From Candidatus Eremiobacter antarcticus (GTDB lineage Bacteria; Vulcanimicrobiota; Vulcanimicrobiia; Eremiobacterales; Eremiobacteraceae), in assembly GCA_003244105.1 (NCBI GenBank), contig QHBK01000006.1, forward strand, positions 62,001 to 126,000: a DNA stretch of 64,000 nt, written 5' to 3'. Position numbers and translations under genes: made by a program. This document shows positions 34,431 through 43,633 of this stretch, in pieces. Within the stretch, counting starts at the first letter, position 1. The number at the start of each line of letters is the position of its first letter. The notes beneath the pieces were generated by a model. The model ran no database searches and was not told the DNA's origin. It was given only the letters and a program-made list of their open reading frames with translations.

Positions 34431-36361
34431 ACGCGAGCGTGCCGTCCAGCGGTCAATCCACAGCAGCGCCCGATCAGGCGTATCCCCCGTCTGATGCAAG
34501 CGTTCGGGCAAGGTCTTCCCTGCGCATCGTGGTGGTGGCGCTGTTGTCGTTGTGGACGCTGTTCACGACCATGCCGAGCGCCGTCGCTTTGTGGATGCCG
34601 CAAGGCACGGTCGGCATTCACGCCGACTACGACGGCCGCATCTTCGCCGTTGATGCCGGCAGCGCGGCTGCCCTAGCCGGCATCGCCCCCGGCGACCGCA
34701 TCGACTTGCGCACGACCCCGTCCGCGTTCCGCTTATTCGCCTCGCCCGCCGCACCGTTGTCATCGCCCGGCGGCAGCATCACGCTTCGCATCGTGCGCGA
34801 GGGAACGTCGCGCACGGTGATGCTGACGCCAGCGCTGCACACGCTCTCCGCCGGCGACAAACTATCGGTGCTCGCGCGCATCGTCAGCACGCTTTTGTAC
34901 GTCGTCATCGGGTCGATGCTCGTGTGGTTGCGTCCCAGCGCGGCGACGTGGGGCTTTTTCTTGTCGTGCTTGGGCATCAACTTGCCTTCGCCCATCACGC
35001 TGTCGCAGCTGGCGTTCCCTTGGAACGCGCTGGTGGCGCTCGGCGCCCATCTCTTGTTCGCCGCCGGAGCGACCGGCTTTTTGATCTTCGCCCTGCGCTT
35101 TCCGGATCACGACGCGCAGGGCTGGGGCGCGAAGCTTCAGCGCTTTGTGCCGGCGATCTTCGCGGTGACCGCGCTGCTGTTCACATATCCGGACGTCGCG
35201 CCCGTGTTCTTGGGGCGCCCCGCGGAGTCGGTGGAAGTCGCTGCGCTCGTGTGGGGCACGCTGATCGGGATCACAGTCGTGCTCGCCCTGCTCAACACAT
35301 ACTCGCATGGTGGACCGGAGGACCGCCAGCGGATCCGCTGGGTCATCGTCGGTTTCGCGTTCTCGGTCATCGCCGCGGCTGCCGCCGGCATCCTTGGTTA
35401 CAGCTCGCTCGTGCCGGTCCACTCGTCATTCGCGATGGCCAACCTGTTCTTCGCTCTCACCGCGGTCGAGCCCGTGACCGTCGCGTACGCGGTGATCCGG
35501 CACCGCGTGTTGGACGTGCGCTTTGCCATCAGTCGGGCGTTGGTCTACGGCGCCATCACCTCGAGCGCGATCATCATCTTCGGGATCATCGACTGGTTCT
35601 TCAGCCGGGTGCTCGCCTCGACGCGCCTTGCGATGGTGGCCGAAATCCTCATGTCGGTCCTTCTCGGCTTCGCCCTCAACGGGGTGCAGAAGCGAGTGGA
35701 CTCGCTCATCGACAGCGTCTTCTTCCGCGCGCGGCGCGAAGCGGATCGCCGGTTGACGCGCGTGGCCGCGGGCTTGCCGCATGCCAATGCCGCAGCGGCG
35801 GTCGATGCGCTCGTGATCGCCGAGCCTGTCGACGCATGGCGCCTGTCGTCGGGCGCCATGTTCCGCCGCGGACCCGACGGGCGTTTCGCGCGAACGGCGG
35901 CCGTGAATTGGCCGCAAGACGCGGCGTCGGACTTCGAGGCCGACAACACGCTGTTTTTGCAGCTGCAAGGAGAACCCGGCGCGTTGCACATCGCCAACAT
36001 GCGTTGGTCCGACCAGATGTTGCCGCCGGCGGGTGCCCGTCCGGCTCTGGCGGTGCCAGTGACCGTGCGGCACGACTTGGTGGCGGTGGCGCTTTACGGC
36101 GCTCCCCTTTCCGGAGAGGCCTTCGATCAGGCGGAGATACCGCATACGATCATCTGGAGGCGGCAGCGCTGCGGCGGCGGATCGCCGACCTCGAGGAGCG
36201 GCTGGGCGCGCGAAGCGACAGCCCCCGCTTTAGGGGAAGCCCGCGCTAAGGCTTGGTCCGCTGGCGCTCCAACTTCAGCAAAAGCTTTTTCCGCTGCGAA
36301 CCCCAGCGGTAGCCGCCGGCACCTCCGCTGCGAGGCACCGCCCGGTGGCACGGCACGATGA
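34427..36361 (+). CDS. PDZ-domain multi-TM protein with GAF-like tail, probably frameshifted near its 3' end
   Basis: About 644 codons from GTG 34427. An N-terminal membrane helix is followed by a PDZ-like domain (IFAVDAGSAAALAGIAPGDRIDLR), then seven or so helices (from VLARIVSTLLYVVIGSMLVWL to AMVAEILMSVLLGFAL), then a GAF-like region ending LVAVALYGAPLSGEAFDQAE. After that the frame becomes basic low-complexity sequence overlapping ada by 115 bases. Another frame reads AYDHLEAAALRRRIADLEERL and stops at 36249, just inside the ada 3' end. The natural end is therefore probably 36249. No kinase domain is present. Confidence 0.7.
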   Translation: MNASVPSSGQSTAAPDQAYPPSDASVRARSSLRIVVVALLSLWTLFTTMPSAVALWMPQGTVGIHADYDGRIFAVDAGSAAALAGIAPGDRIDLRTTPSAFRLFASPAAPLSSPGGSITLRIVREGTSRTVMLTPALHTLSAGDKLSVLARIVSTLLYVVIGSMLVWLRPSAATWGFFLSCLGINLPSPITLSQLAFPWNALVALGAHLLFAAGATGFLIFALRFPDHDAQGWGAKLQRFVPAIFAVTALLFTYPDVAPVFLGRPAESVEVAALVWGTLIGITVVLALLNTYSHGGPEDRQRIRWVIVGFAFSVIAAAAAGILGYSSLVPVHSSFAMANLFFALTAVEPVTVAYAVIRHRVLDVRFAISRALVYGAITSSAIIIFGIIDWFFSRVLASTRLAMVAEILMSVLLGFALNGVQKRVDSLIDSVFFRARREADRRLTRVAAGLPHANAAAAVDALVIAEPVDAWRLSSGAMFRRGPDGRFARTAAVNWPQDAASDFEADNTLFLQLQGEPGALHIANMRWSDQMLPPAGARPALAVPVTVRHDLVAVALYGAPLSGEAFDQAEIPHTIIWRRQRCGGGSPTSRSGWAREATAPALGEARAKAWSAGAPTSAKAFSAANPSGSRRHLRCEAPPGGTAR

Positions 36362-37319
36362 TGGCCAAGCGGTTCGACGCGCAAGCTTGGGCTACGGCTC
36401 GGCCGGCGGAAGGCAGACCGATGGAGCGCGCGATCTCGCCATAGGTGCGAGTCCCTCCGTACGGTATGGCGGCGAGCGCTTTCCACACCTTGCGCTGAAA
36501 CGCAGTGGCCACCACGTCCTTCGGCAGATCCGGCAACGGCGCGCTGCTTTGGAGGTGCGCCAAGATGGCCCGCACGATCTCGGCCGGCCTTCCGTCGTCG
36601 CGCCTGATGGCGGCCGCCCTGAATTCACTTTTCAGGTCTTGCTGCAGCGCGGCGTCGCTGGCGCCGAGTTTCACCGAACAGACGCCGGCTTTTGTACGCG
36701 CCACCAGCATGTGCCCGATGGCGGTGCGCACGATTGTGAAGAAGACGGTCGCTCCGTCACCGCCACGCCGGTAGGCCGCAGGCGACATCCCCAAGTAGGC
36801 CGCTCCATTCTCGTAGAGGCGGCTTGCGGAGCCGAAACCTGAGTCGTACAGCGCCGACGTCACGGATCCGCCTGACTGCATGCGTTCTTTGAATCGCTCG
36901 ATGCGGCGCATGGAGGCGTATTGCTTGGGAGTCATCCCGACCACCGTTTTGAACGCGCGTGTAAGGTAGCCTGAACTGAAGCCAAGCCTGTTTGCGAGCG
37001 CAGTCAGAGCGAAGGGTTCAGCGTCGCCGCGATCGATGGCCTCGCAGACGGCAGCGATGGCTTGATCTTTATCGCTGGACCGGTGCACGTCGGGCTGGCA
37101 GCGGCGGCAAGCGCGGTAGCCCGCGTCTAGCGCTCGCCGCGCGTCGGGGAAGAACGAAACGCCGCTTTGACGGGGACGCCGGGCGGGGCAAGACGGCCTG
37201 CAATAGATCTTCGTCGAATGCACGCCGTACACGAAGCTGCCGTCAGCCCTGCGGTCCCGGGTCTGGACGGCAGCCCATCGGTCATCCGACGCGGTGGCCT
37301 TGCGCGGAGAGACATTCAT
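36246..37319 (-). CDS. ada: Ada: bifunctional methyltransferase/transcriptional activator
   Basis: About 357 aa from ATG 37319; the frame opens at 37367 and either start is possible. The N-Ada domain (SFVYGVHSTKIYCRPSCPAR with the methylphosphotriester-accepting Cys, CRRCQPD) is followed by an AraC-type helix-turn-helix (ALANRLGFSSGYLTRAFKTV) and the O6-methylguanine methyltransferase domain with the active Cys in AIIVPCHRAVP and a C-terminal GGYRWGSQRKKLLL. All three parts are intact. It responds to alkylation damage and activates its own regulon. Confidence 0.93.
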   Translation of the reverse strand: MNVSPRKATASDDRWAAVQTRDRRADGSFVYGVHSTKIYCRPSCPARRPRQSGVSFFPDARRALDAGYRACRRCQPDVHRSSDKDQAIAAVCEAIDRGDAEPFALTALANRLGFSSGYLTRAFKTVVGMTPKQYASMRRIERFKERMQSGGSVTSALYDSGFGSASRLYENGAAYLGMSPAAYRRGGDGATVFFTIVRTAIGHMLVARTKAGVCSVKLGASDAALQQDLKSEFRAAAIRRDDGRPAEIVRAILAHLQSSAPLPDLPKDVVATAFQRKVWKALAAIPYGGTRTYGEIARSIGLPSAGRAVAQACASNRLAIIVPCHRAVPRSGGAGGYRWGSQRKKLLLKLERQRTKP

Positions 37320-37420
37320 TGAGATGAGGTTCGTCGAAGCAAGTCGCATGGCTTTATGATGCCGCATACCAGCACGGAAATCTATCCGAATCCAGCCGTC
37401 AAAAGCCCTGTCCCTCTCGG

Positions 37421-38554
37421 ATGACGTACGACGCGATCGTTATCGGGCTGGGGGCAATGGGGAGCGCGGCAGCCGCTCACGTTGCTCGCCGCGGCGCATC
37501 GGTCGTGGGTCTCGAGCAATTCCATGCCGTCCACGCGCTCGGATCCTCGCACGGCAAGTCCCGTATCATACGCCAAGCGTATTACGAAGACCCGGCCTAT
37601 GTGCCGCTAGTGCTGCGTGCGTACGAGTTGTGGCGTGAGCTTGAAACGGTCACAGGGGCGACGCTTCTGCAGCGTACCGGCGGCATCATGGTCGGCACGG
37701 CGGAGGGCGAGCTCGTGCGCGGCTCGCTGCGCAGCGCGCGCGAGCACGGGCTCGAGCACGAGCTGCTCGACGCAGCGGAGCTGCGAAAACGCTTTCCGGC
37801 CACCACACCGCGCGCTGAAGAAGTCGGCGTGTTCGAACGGCCGGCCGGCATTTTGTTTCCCGAGGAGTGCGTGCGAGCACACCTGCTCGCTGCCAGCGCG
37901 GCCGGCGCCGATCTGCGATTCGAGACGCCGGTGACATGCTGGCAGAGAACCGCTGGAGGCGGCGTGCGAGTGGACACCGCCGCCGGCGACACGATCGAGG
38001 CGCGCAGCGCGGTCGTGTGCGGAGGAGCGTGGCTTGCGAAGCTGGTGCCGGGCTTGCGCGTATCGTTGCGCGTCGAACGCAACGTCATGCACTGGTTCGC
38101 TCCGCGCTCGCATCCCGAGCTGCTCGGCGCCGATCGGCTCCCGATCTTCATGTTGCAGCGCGCAGAACAACCGCTGTTCTATGGGTTTCCGAACATCCGC
38201 GGACAAGGCGTCAAAGCGGCGTTCCACCACTCCGGGGAATACAGCGAACCGCACCTCCTGCGACGCGAGGTTGGCGACGCGGAGATCGAGACGGCGCGAA
38301 CGGCGCTGTCGGCCTGGCTTCCGGATGCTGCAGGATCGCACGTCGATTCGGTCGCCTGCATGTATACGCTGACGCCCGACGAGCACTTCTTGATCGGCGT
38401 GTTAGCGGACCATCCGCAAGTCGTCATTGCGGGCGGCTTCTCTGGTCACGGCTTCAAGTTCTCAAGCGTGGTCGGCGAAATCGCGGCGGATCTAGCGCTG
38501 CAAGGGAGCACCCGGCATCGAATTGACCGGTTCGCGCTGCGTCGCTTCGCCTAG
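37421..38554 (+). CDS. MSOX/MTOX-type FAD amine oxidase (sarcosine or N-methyltryptophan oxidase)
   Basis: 377 aa. The dinucleotide-binding motif is YDAIVIGLGAMGSAAAAHVA, followed by the family's SSHGKSRIIRQAYYEDPAYVPL. Near the C-terminus, ACMYTLTPDEHFLIG contains the Cys that binds FAD covalently in monomeric sarcosine oxidase, and GGFSGHGFKFSSVVGEIAADL follows. It oxidises small N-methyl amino acids, producing hydrogen peroxide. A catalase gene is nearby. The last codons and stop lie in the first unit of a short tandem repeat. Confidence 0.88.
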   Translation: MTYDAIVIGLGAMGSAAAAHVARRGASVVGLEQFHAVHALGSSHGKSRIIRQAYYEDPAYVPLVLRAYELWRELETVTGATLLQRTGGIMVGTAEGELVRGSLRSAREHGLEHELLDAAELRKRFPATTPRAEEVGVFERPAGILFPEECVRAHLLAASAAGADLRFETPVTCWQRTAGGGVRVDTAAGDTIEARSAVVCGGAWLAKLVPGLRVSLRVERNVMHWFAPRSHPELLGADRLPIFMLQRAEQPLFYGFPNIRGQGVKAAFHHSGEYSEPHLLRREVGDAEIETARTALSAWLPDAAGSHVDSVACMYTLTPDEHFLIGVLADHPQVVIAGGFSGHGFKFSSVVGEIAADLALQGSTRHRIDRFALRRFA

Positions 38555-38614
38555 AAAACCGCTTCGCGCTGCGTCGCTTCGCCTAAGAAAAACGCTTCGC
38601 GCTGCGTCGCTTCG
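38531..38614. repeat. short tandem repeat, three units of 32-33 bases
   Basis: TTCGCGCTGCGTCGCTTCG occurs at 38531, 38563 and 38596. Units are separated by near-identical CCTAGAAAACCGC and CCTAAGAAAAACGC linkers. The first unit encodes the C-terminal FALRRFA of the amine oxidase and its TAG stop; the next two are non-coding. Only three units are present and the spacers are conserved, so this is a tandem duplication and not a CRISPR. Confidence 0.85.
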
Positions 38615-38653
38615 ATCAAGCGGGCGGCGCAACGGCGGTGCGAAGGGAGAGCG

Positions 38654-38681
38654 AAAAAAAAGGGCGATCTTTCGATCGCCC
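38654..38681 (-). terminator. intrinsic terminator of the zinc-ribbon gene
   Basis: On the minus strand an 8-bp stem (GGGCGATC with GATCGCCC, positions 38662-38681) with a GAAA tetraloop is followed by a run of eight T. It lies 30 bases past the stop of the zinc-ribbon gene and is the clearest rho-independent terminator in the window. Confidence 0.9.
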
Positions 38682-38710
38682 CCAGTATGCGTCGGGTTAT
38701 GAAGCTTGTG

Positions 38711-39034
38711 CTAGTACGCGCGCTGTTTTTGGAAACAGTCGCGGCAGTAGACGGGCTTGTCGCCGCGCGGCTGGAACGGAACTTCTGCGGCTCCGCCACA
38801 ACTGCTGCACGTCGTGCTGAACATCTGGCGCTGTGCGCCGTAACGCGGGCGATCCATCCCGCCGCCGCCGCCGCCTCCGCCTGAGGCGCGATTGGCCTTG
38901 CGGGCCTGACGGCAATCTGGGCAGCGATTCGGTTTGTTCTGAAAACCTTTTTGCGCGTAGAATTCTTGTTCGCCGGCTGTGAATGTGAATTGTGCGCCGC
39001 AATCGACGCATGTCAGTAACTGATCGGTATACAC
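38711..39034 (-). CDS. zinc-ribbon domain protein (CxxC-rich, probable RNA/DNA-associated)
   Basis: 107 aa from GTG 39034, with AGGGAG about 11 bases upstream; the frame continues to 39223 but that part is unlike the family. The N-terminal ribbon is LTCVDCGAQFTFTAGEQEFY with NKPNRCPDCRQARK. A Gly-rich linker (GGGGGGGG) joins a second ribbon, TTCSSCGGAAEVPFQPRGDK with YCRDCF. Proteins of this build are small and often highly expressed, and their function is undefined. It has its own terminator and a long leader. Confidence 0.85.
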   Translation of the reverse strand: MYTDQLLTCVDCGAQFTFTAGEQEFYAQKGFQNKPNRCPDCRQARKANRASGGGGGGGGMDRPRYGAQRQMFSTTCSSCGGAAEVPFQPRGDKPVYCRDCFQKQRAY

Positions 39035-39406
39035 CTGGTTTTTAGCTCCCTCTGCGCTTGTCCACCCACTCGAAACTCGACTGAGGCCGAACGATGTCGT
39101 CAGCGCACCATTTGCGATTATCGGTTCCGACCGGGGGTGCTGACGTTCGCAAAGAGGAGATTGAAAAGATCCAATTTCGACATCCTGGCAACGCTTGCCA
39201 CCACTGACCAAAACCAGTAGCAATCATAGCATTGATGCCGTCCCAATAGCAAGTGCGCCTCGTCTTGGCGCACTCGTTTCGTCTCCTTCAGGTCGCGCGC
39301 AGGTCGCGCGGAGGCCGAGTGCACGCTCGCTAGCCCGGAAAGCGAAACGCATCTGAGCGCATTGCCGCAAGGGCCGCGACCTCATGGCCGCAGTCCCCGC
39401 GTGCGT
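39035..39406. other. gene-free stretch (372 bases)
   Basis: This region lies between the zinc-ribbon gene and the duplicated membrane protein gene, both on the minus strand. It is less GC-rich than its surroundings. It contains the candidate promoter at 39223-39252 and the presumed leader of the zinc-ribbon mRNA. Open frames here are short, differ from known families and look spurious. No tRNA or recognised riboswitch was seen. Confidence 0.6.
39223..39252 (-). promoter_or_regulatory. candidate promoter of the zinc-ribbon gene
   Basis: On the minus strand TTGCTA (39247-39252) and TATGAT (39223-39228) are 18 bases apart. The -10 is good and the -35 weak. Transcription would start near 39216, leaving a ~180-base untranslated leader before GTG 39034. 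Confidence 0.4.
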
Positions 39407-39868
39407 TCATGCTTGCGAACGGCTCTCTTTTGAGCCTCTCTCGTACAGCTTCTTTGTGAGCAGCACGAGGCCCAGCATCTGTCCCCATTCCGAGACGATG
39501 TTGCCGACGACCTGACCCCACTTCGACGTCGCGTCGGAGTGCATGTAGGCAAGCGCCCACAGCGCTCCCGTTCCGAACACGAACAAGCTGAGAGAGTGCT
39601 CATCGAGGAAACCCCGGACGCCGCCGTGCTTTTTAGCCCGTTTTTTGCTTTCCGGCGATCCGCGTTCGATCAAGTATTTCGTGCCCAAGATCACGAGCAC
39701 GGAGCCCGACCAGTCGGCGATGGCATTGCCGTAGAATGCCCCAAGGTGCGTCTTGGGATCGTTCAGGCAGTAGAGCACAATCCATGCGCCAAGGACCAAG
39801 CCGGCGACAATGCTGAGCGAATGCTCCTTCCAGATGCGCCGCGGCGACGCTCGGCTCAGGCTTTTCAA
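39407..39868 (-). CDS. small membrane protein with internal duplication
   Basis: 153 aa with four membrane helices arranged as two copies of one unit. Copy 1 starts EHSLSIVAGLVLGAWIVLY, continues AFYGNAIADWSGSVLVILGT and ends YLIERGSPESK. Copy 2 starts EHSLSLFVFGTGALWALAY, continues QVVGNIVSEWGQMLGLVLLT and ends KLYERGSKESR. It resembles widespread small membrane proteins annotated only as DUFs. Function unknown. Confidence 0.75.
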   Translation of the reverse strand: MKSLSRASPRRIWKEHSLSIVAGLVLGAWIVLYCLNDPKTHLGAFYGNAIADWSGSVLVILGTKYLIERGSPESKKRAKKHGGVRGFLDEHSLSLFVFGTGALWALAYMHSDATSKWGQVVGNIVSEWGQMLGLVLLTKKLYERGSKESRSQA

Positions 39869-39924
39869 CGAACCTCGCGCGTCAGGCGATGAAGCGAGGG
39901 TGATCCAGTCAAAGCGCTGACGGG

Positions 39925-41211
39925 CTAGTACCGGGCGAGCGTCGGATCGACGTCATCGATCCAGGCGTGCAATCCGCCGTGCAGGCTCTTGACGTTGTCA
40001 AACCCGGCGGCGCGCAGAAGCCGGACAGCGGTCGCGCTGCGCACTCCGGTGCGGCAATACACCACGATCTCCGCCTGCGGCGCGATTTCCCCCAACCGAT
40101 CCTCGAGCTCGCGCAATGGGATCTCGATCGTGTTCGGGAGTTTGGCGATCTCGCGCTCGACGGGTTCGCGCACATCCAGCAACTCGACCGACGCGCCCTC
40201 GTGCAAGCGCCGCTGCAGCGTCGCGGGCAAAATTGTCTCGACGGAGTCCGTCATACGCGCTGCGTCCGCAGGCACGCCCTGGCAAAAGTTGGGGTAGTCG
40301 TCAAGCAGCGCCGTGATGGTGGGATTGGATCCGCACACGGCGCACTGGTCGTCTTTGGCGAGCTTCAGCTCGCGGAAGCGCATAGCCAAACCGTCGAAGA
40401 CGAGCAGGCGGCCGACGAGAGTCTCCCCTGCGTCGAGGATCAGCTTGAGCGTCTCCGTCGCCTGGATTAGGCCGATGACGCCTGGAACGACTCCGAGCAC
40501 GCCGCCTTCCGCACAAGACGGCACGTCGCCGGGTGCGGGCGGTTCGGGGAACAGGCAGCGATAGCAAGGCCCGCTTTTCGAATCGAAGACCGACGCTTGT
40601 CCCTCGAAACGGTAGACGGACCCATACACGTTGGGTTTGTCCGCCAAGACGCAGGCGTCGTTGATGAGATAACGCGTCGGGAAATTGTCGCTGCCGTCGA
40701 GGACGATGTCGTAGCCGGCTACGATATCGGCGGCGTTGTCCGATGTCAGCGCCGCCCTGTGCTCGTCGACTTGCACGTGCGGGTTCAGGTCATTCAGTCG
40801 CCGGTGCGCGGACCCGACCTTGTGCCGTCCGATGTCGGCGCTTCCATGAATGACTTGGCGCTGGAGGTTCGAGGCCTCGACGCTGTCGCCGTCGGCGATC
40901 CCTAACCGGCCAACGCCTGCGGCGGCCAGATACAAGGCGGCCGGCGATCCCAGCCCCCCCGCACCGACGAGCAGCACGCTTGCGGCTTTGAGTTTGCGCT
41001 GACCATCCAGGCCGACCTCAGGCAACAGCAAGTGGCGACTGTACCGTAGCCGCTCATCGGGATCGAGATCTGCGCTGAGGAGAGGCGCGCTAGACGCGCG
41101 CCTCTTGCCGTCCGACTTCGTTTGGCTGTCCGTTGCTCGGCTCTGCTTTCGCGCGCGGTTGGCCCGGCGCAGGTCTTCCCGGCAGCGCTGAAAGGCTGCG
41201 CGCTTTTTCAA
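39925..41211 (-). CDS. ThiF/MoeB-type adenylyltransferase fused to rhodanese
   Basis: 428 aa. The E1-like domain has the ATP site [48 protein letters not shown], and zinc-binding CYRCLF and CAVCG pairs. A rhodanese domain fills the C-terminal ~100 residues ([15 protein letters not shown], active Cys in [11 protein letters not shown]). Such proteins activate a ThiS/MoaD/CysO-type sulfur carrier for thiamin, molybdopterin or cysteine synthesis; no carrier gene is nearby. The only canonical in-frame start is TTG 41211, which overlaps the catalase gene by 122 bases, so the first ~45 residues are doubtful. Confidence 0.85.
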   Translation of the reverse strand: MKKRAAFQRCREDLRRANRARKQSRATDSQTKSDGKRRASSAPLLSADLDPDERLRYSRHLLLPEVGLDGQRKLKAASVLLVGAGGLGSPAALYLAAAGVGRLGIADGDSVEASNLQRQVIHGSADIGRHKVGSAHRRLNDLNPHVQVDEHRAALTSDNAADIVAGYDIVLDGSDNFPTRYLINDACVLADKPNVYGSVYRFEGQASVFDSKSGPCYRCLFPEPPAPGDVPSCAEGGVLGVVPGVIGLIQATETLKLILDAGETLVGRLLVFDGLAMRFRELKLAKDDQCAVCGSNPTITALLDDYPNFCQGVPADAARMTDSVETILPATLQRRLHEGASVELLDVREPVEREIAKLPNTIEIPLRELEDRLGEIAPQAEIVVYCRTGVRSATAVRLLRAAGFDNVKSLHGGLHAWIDDVDPTLARY

Positions 41212-42679
41212 CGTCGACGCCGATGCCCTCGGCTACCCGCCGCCCGTAGTCCTCGTCGGCATGGAGGAAATGCCATACCATGCGCTCTTGGATGTGCGGC
41301 GCGCACTGTTTCAGAGCGCCGACGAGATTGTTGATGAGATCGTCGCGCTCACGCTGGTCGATCGCACGGTAGCGCTCACCCGCTTGCTGGTAGTCGCTCT
41401 GCGTCCGCGACGTCTGATAGCGCCCCAACTCACCCTCGACATGCGGCCGGTACTCGTGCGGAACCTTCGGCGCCTCTTTGAGCGAGCCCGCAAGCGTGCT
41501 GGGCTCGTAGTTGACGTGCGGGTTGTCGCCCGTGCCTTCAAAGCGTGCCATGATCCCGTCGCGTTGATTCGAGGCCACATGTCTGCCCGCATTGATGGGC
41601 AGCTGGAGGTAGTTCGGCCCCACGCGGTAGCGCTGGGTGTCGGAGTACGAAAGCGTGCGCCCTTGCAGCATCTTGTCGTCGGAGAAATCGATGCCTTCGA
41701 CCAAAACGCCGGTGCCGAACGCGGCCTGCTCAGTCTCGGCAAAGACGTTGGAGGGGTTGCGGTCCAAGACCATCCGGCCGGCGGGCAGCATGGAGAACTG
41801 GTCTTCCGGCCAGATCTTGGTGTCGTCGAGCGGGTCGAAATCCAGTTCCGGATGTTCGCCATCCGGCATCACTTGGATCATGAGTTCCCACTCGGGAAAC
41901 TCTTTGCGTTCGATCGCCTCGTAAAGATCGCGACTCGCGTGGCCGAAGTCTTTCGCCTGGATCGCCTCGGCTTCGGGTTGCGTCAGCGACTTGACGCCCG
42001 CTTTTGGGATCCAGTGGAACTTGCACAGGACGGCTTCGCCTTTTGCGTTGACCAGCTTATAGGTGTTGACGCCTGCGCCTTCTTGATGGCGGTAGTCGGC
42101 GGGGATGCCGCGCGGACTGAACAGGTACGTGATCATGTTGATGGATTCGGGGTGCAAGCTGATGAAATCGAACTGGCGATTCGGGTCTTGCCGGTTGGTG
42201 ACCGGATCGGGTTTGAAGGAGTGGATGAAGTCGGGGAACTTGATGGCGTCGCGGATGAAGAAGATCTTCAGATTGTTGCCGACGAGGTCCCAGTTGCCGT
42301 CTTCTGTGTAGAACTTGACGGCGAAGCCGCGCGGGTCGCGCAGCGTCTCGGGCGAGTCTTTGCCGTGGATGACGGTCGAGAAACGGACAAACACCGGCGT
42401 ACGCTGGCCTTTGGTCTGCAGCAGTTTCGCGCTCGTGTAGGTGCTCGCCGGTTCGCCGCCGATGGTGCCATAGGCCTCAAAGAAACCGTGAGCGCCGGTC
42501 CCGCGCGCATGCACGACCCGTTCGGGGATGCGCTCGCGGTCGAAATGCGTGATCTTTTCGATGAAGTGATAATTTTCCAACGTGGCGGGGCCGCGCTCCC
42601 CGACGGAACGCAAGCTCTGGTTGTCGCGGATCGGGTGCCCTTGCCTATCGGTCAAGATCTTTTCGGACGAATCGCCCAT
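41090..42679 (-). CDS. kat: monofunctional heme catalase
   Basis: 529 aa from ATG 42679, chosen because GAAAGG precedes it by about 8 bases; ATG 42694 is in frame. The distal His is in [16 protein letters not shown], the catalytic Asn in [10 protein letters not shown], and the proximal heme Tyr in [19 protein letters not shown]. These place it among small-subunit Kat catalases that split hydrogen peroxide. The C-terminal ~40 residues are shared in DNA with the start of the ThiF-like gene. Confidence 0.95.
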   Translation of the reverse strand: MGDSSEKILTDRQGHPIRDNQSLRSVGERGPATLENYHFIEKITHFDRERIPERVVHARGTGAHGFFEAYGTIGGEPASTYTSAKLLQTKGQRTPVFVRFSTVIHGKDSPETLRDPRGFAVKFYTEDGNWDLVGNNLKIFFIRDAIKFPDFIHSFKPDPVTNRQDPNRQFDFISLHPESINMITYLFSPRGIPADYRHQEGAGVNTYKLVNAKGEAVLCKFHWIPKAGVKSLTQPEAEAIQAKDFGHASRDLYEAIERKEFPEWELMIQVMPDGEHPELDFDPLDDTKIWPEDQFSMLPAGRMVLDRNPSNVFAETEQAAFGTGVLVEGIDFSDDKMLQGRTLSYSDTQRYRVGPNYLQLPINAGRHVASNQRDGIMARFEGTGDNPHVNYEPSTLAGSLKEAPKVPHEYRPHVEGELGRYQTSRTQSDYQQAGERYRAIDQRERDDLINNLVGALKQCAPHIQERMVWHFLHADEDYGRRVAEGIGVDVEKARSLSALPGRPAPGQPRAKAEPSNGQPNEVGRQEARV

Positions 42680-42803
42680 CGGTCGGCCTTTCATCGCGCA
42701 GCGGGGACCAGTTATCTATGAGGAACGGGGTGGCAAATCCTATGGCTTGCTTTTCTCGTACGGCCGACAGGTCGCATCGGTGCAGCGCCGATATGGTATC
42801 AAG

Positions 42804-43007
42804 ATGAACAGCGACGAGACGACGCGCAATGCGCTCGATTTGCGCCACATCGGGCGCTTCTACGACAAAGATATGGAAGTCGACGAGCCTGGCATGGAGA
42901 TGTCAAAGCCCGGCCTTGCGGATCTGCGGCGGAGGACGCATTCCGTCGGATCGCAACCGGCAGCGCCGGGCTCCCGCGCGGAAAATCCACCGCAGACGCA
43001 GCGCTAG
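42804..43007 (+). CDS. small hypothetical protein
   Basis: 67 aa from ATG 42804, divergent from catalase. Codon use is coding-like (third positions mostly G/C). The sequence NALDLRHIGRFYDKDMEVDE is followed by a low-complexity tail rich in Pro, Gln and Ser. No family recognised. It ends 12 bases before the convergent acetyltransferase gene. Confidence 0.45.
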   Translation: MNSDETTRNALDLRHIGRFYDKDMEVDEPGMEMSKPGLADLRRRTHSVGSQPAAPGSRAENPPQTQR

Positions 43008-43019
43008 CGCACCGGCGCT

Positions 43020-43505
43020 CTAGCGGTTCGGCCGCGCGCCGTCCGAGCGGTACAACACCATCTCGTTGCCCGCGGCAAAGCCCATCGACTCGTAGATCGG
43101 CCGCGCCAGTTCTGCAGCGTGCAACGTGATGCGCTCGCAGCCCATCTCCCACAAGAAGTCGACGGCCGCTTGGGTGACGGCGCGGGCCAAACCGCGGCGC
43201 CGGTATGAGGGCGCGACGTACACTCCGGCGACATAGCCGACGCGTCGGGCTGTGGCGATATCGCGCGGGTATCCATCGTCGATAAAACCGGTTGCGCCCG
43301 CGACGATGCGCGGGCCGTCGCAAGCGAAGAACCATGCAAGCTCCTCGGCTTCGTGGCGGCGGTTCCAGTAGGCAAGCGCCCGTGCCGACCAATCGGCGGG
43401 CAGATGATCTTTCGACATGGCAAGTTCGCTGCGCATCGCCGCCCAAAAATCGGTCGCGATATGGAATTCTTCAGGACGCGCTCTGCGCACGATGAGGCCG
43501 GCCAT
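43020..43505 (-). CDS. GNAT-family N-acetyltransferase
   Basis: 161 aa from ATG 43505; the frame opens at 43595 without similarity. GNAT motif A, GYVAGVYVAPSYRRRGLARAV, binds acetyl-CoA, and the C-terminal motif B (ITLHAAELARPIYESMGFAA) is present. The upstream part, RRARPEEFHIATDFW, is the usual first strand and helix. The substrate cannot be predicted. Confidence 0.85.
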   Translation of the reverse strand: MAGLIVRRARPEEFHIATDFWAAMRSELAMSKDHLPADWSARALAYWNRRHEAEELAWFFACDGPRIVAGATGFIDDGYPRDIATARRVGYVAGVYVAPSYRRRGLARAVTQAAVDFLWEMGCERITLHAAELARPIYESMGFAAGNEMVLYRSDGARPNR

Positions 43506-43633
43506 CCGGTGCATGCTTGTCCGGCTGCCGCGCCATCCCATGTGGACAACGGTAGCAATGGGCGAGGGTTGGCTTCTCCATATCGCCGAACACAAGGGCC
43601 CCTTCGCCCTAGCAAGCCCGCACGGGAGCCGAC

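Noticed and set aside
38531-38614. CRISPR-like array
   Set aside because: Only three units, with near-identical linkers and the first unit inside a gene; no cas genes nearby.
41261-42721. 486-codon plus-strand frame opposite catalase
   Set aside because: It mirrors the catalase codons and shows no family feature; the catalase frame is unmistakable.
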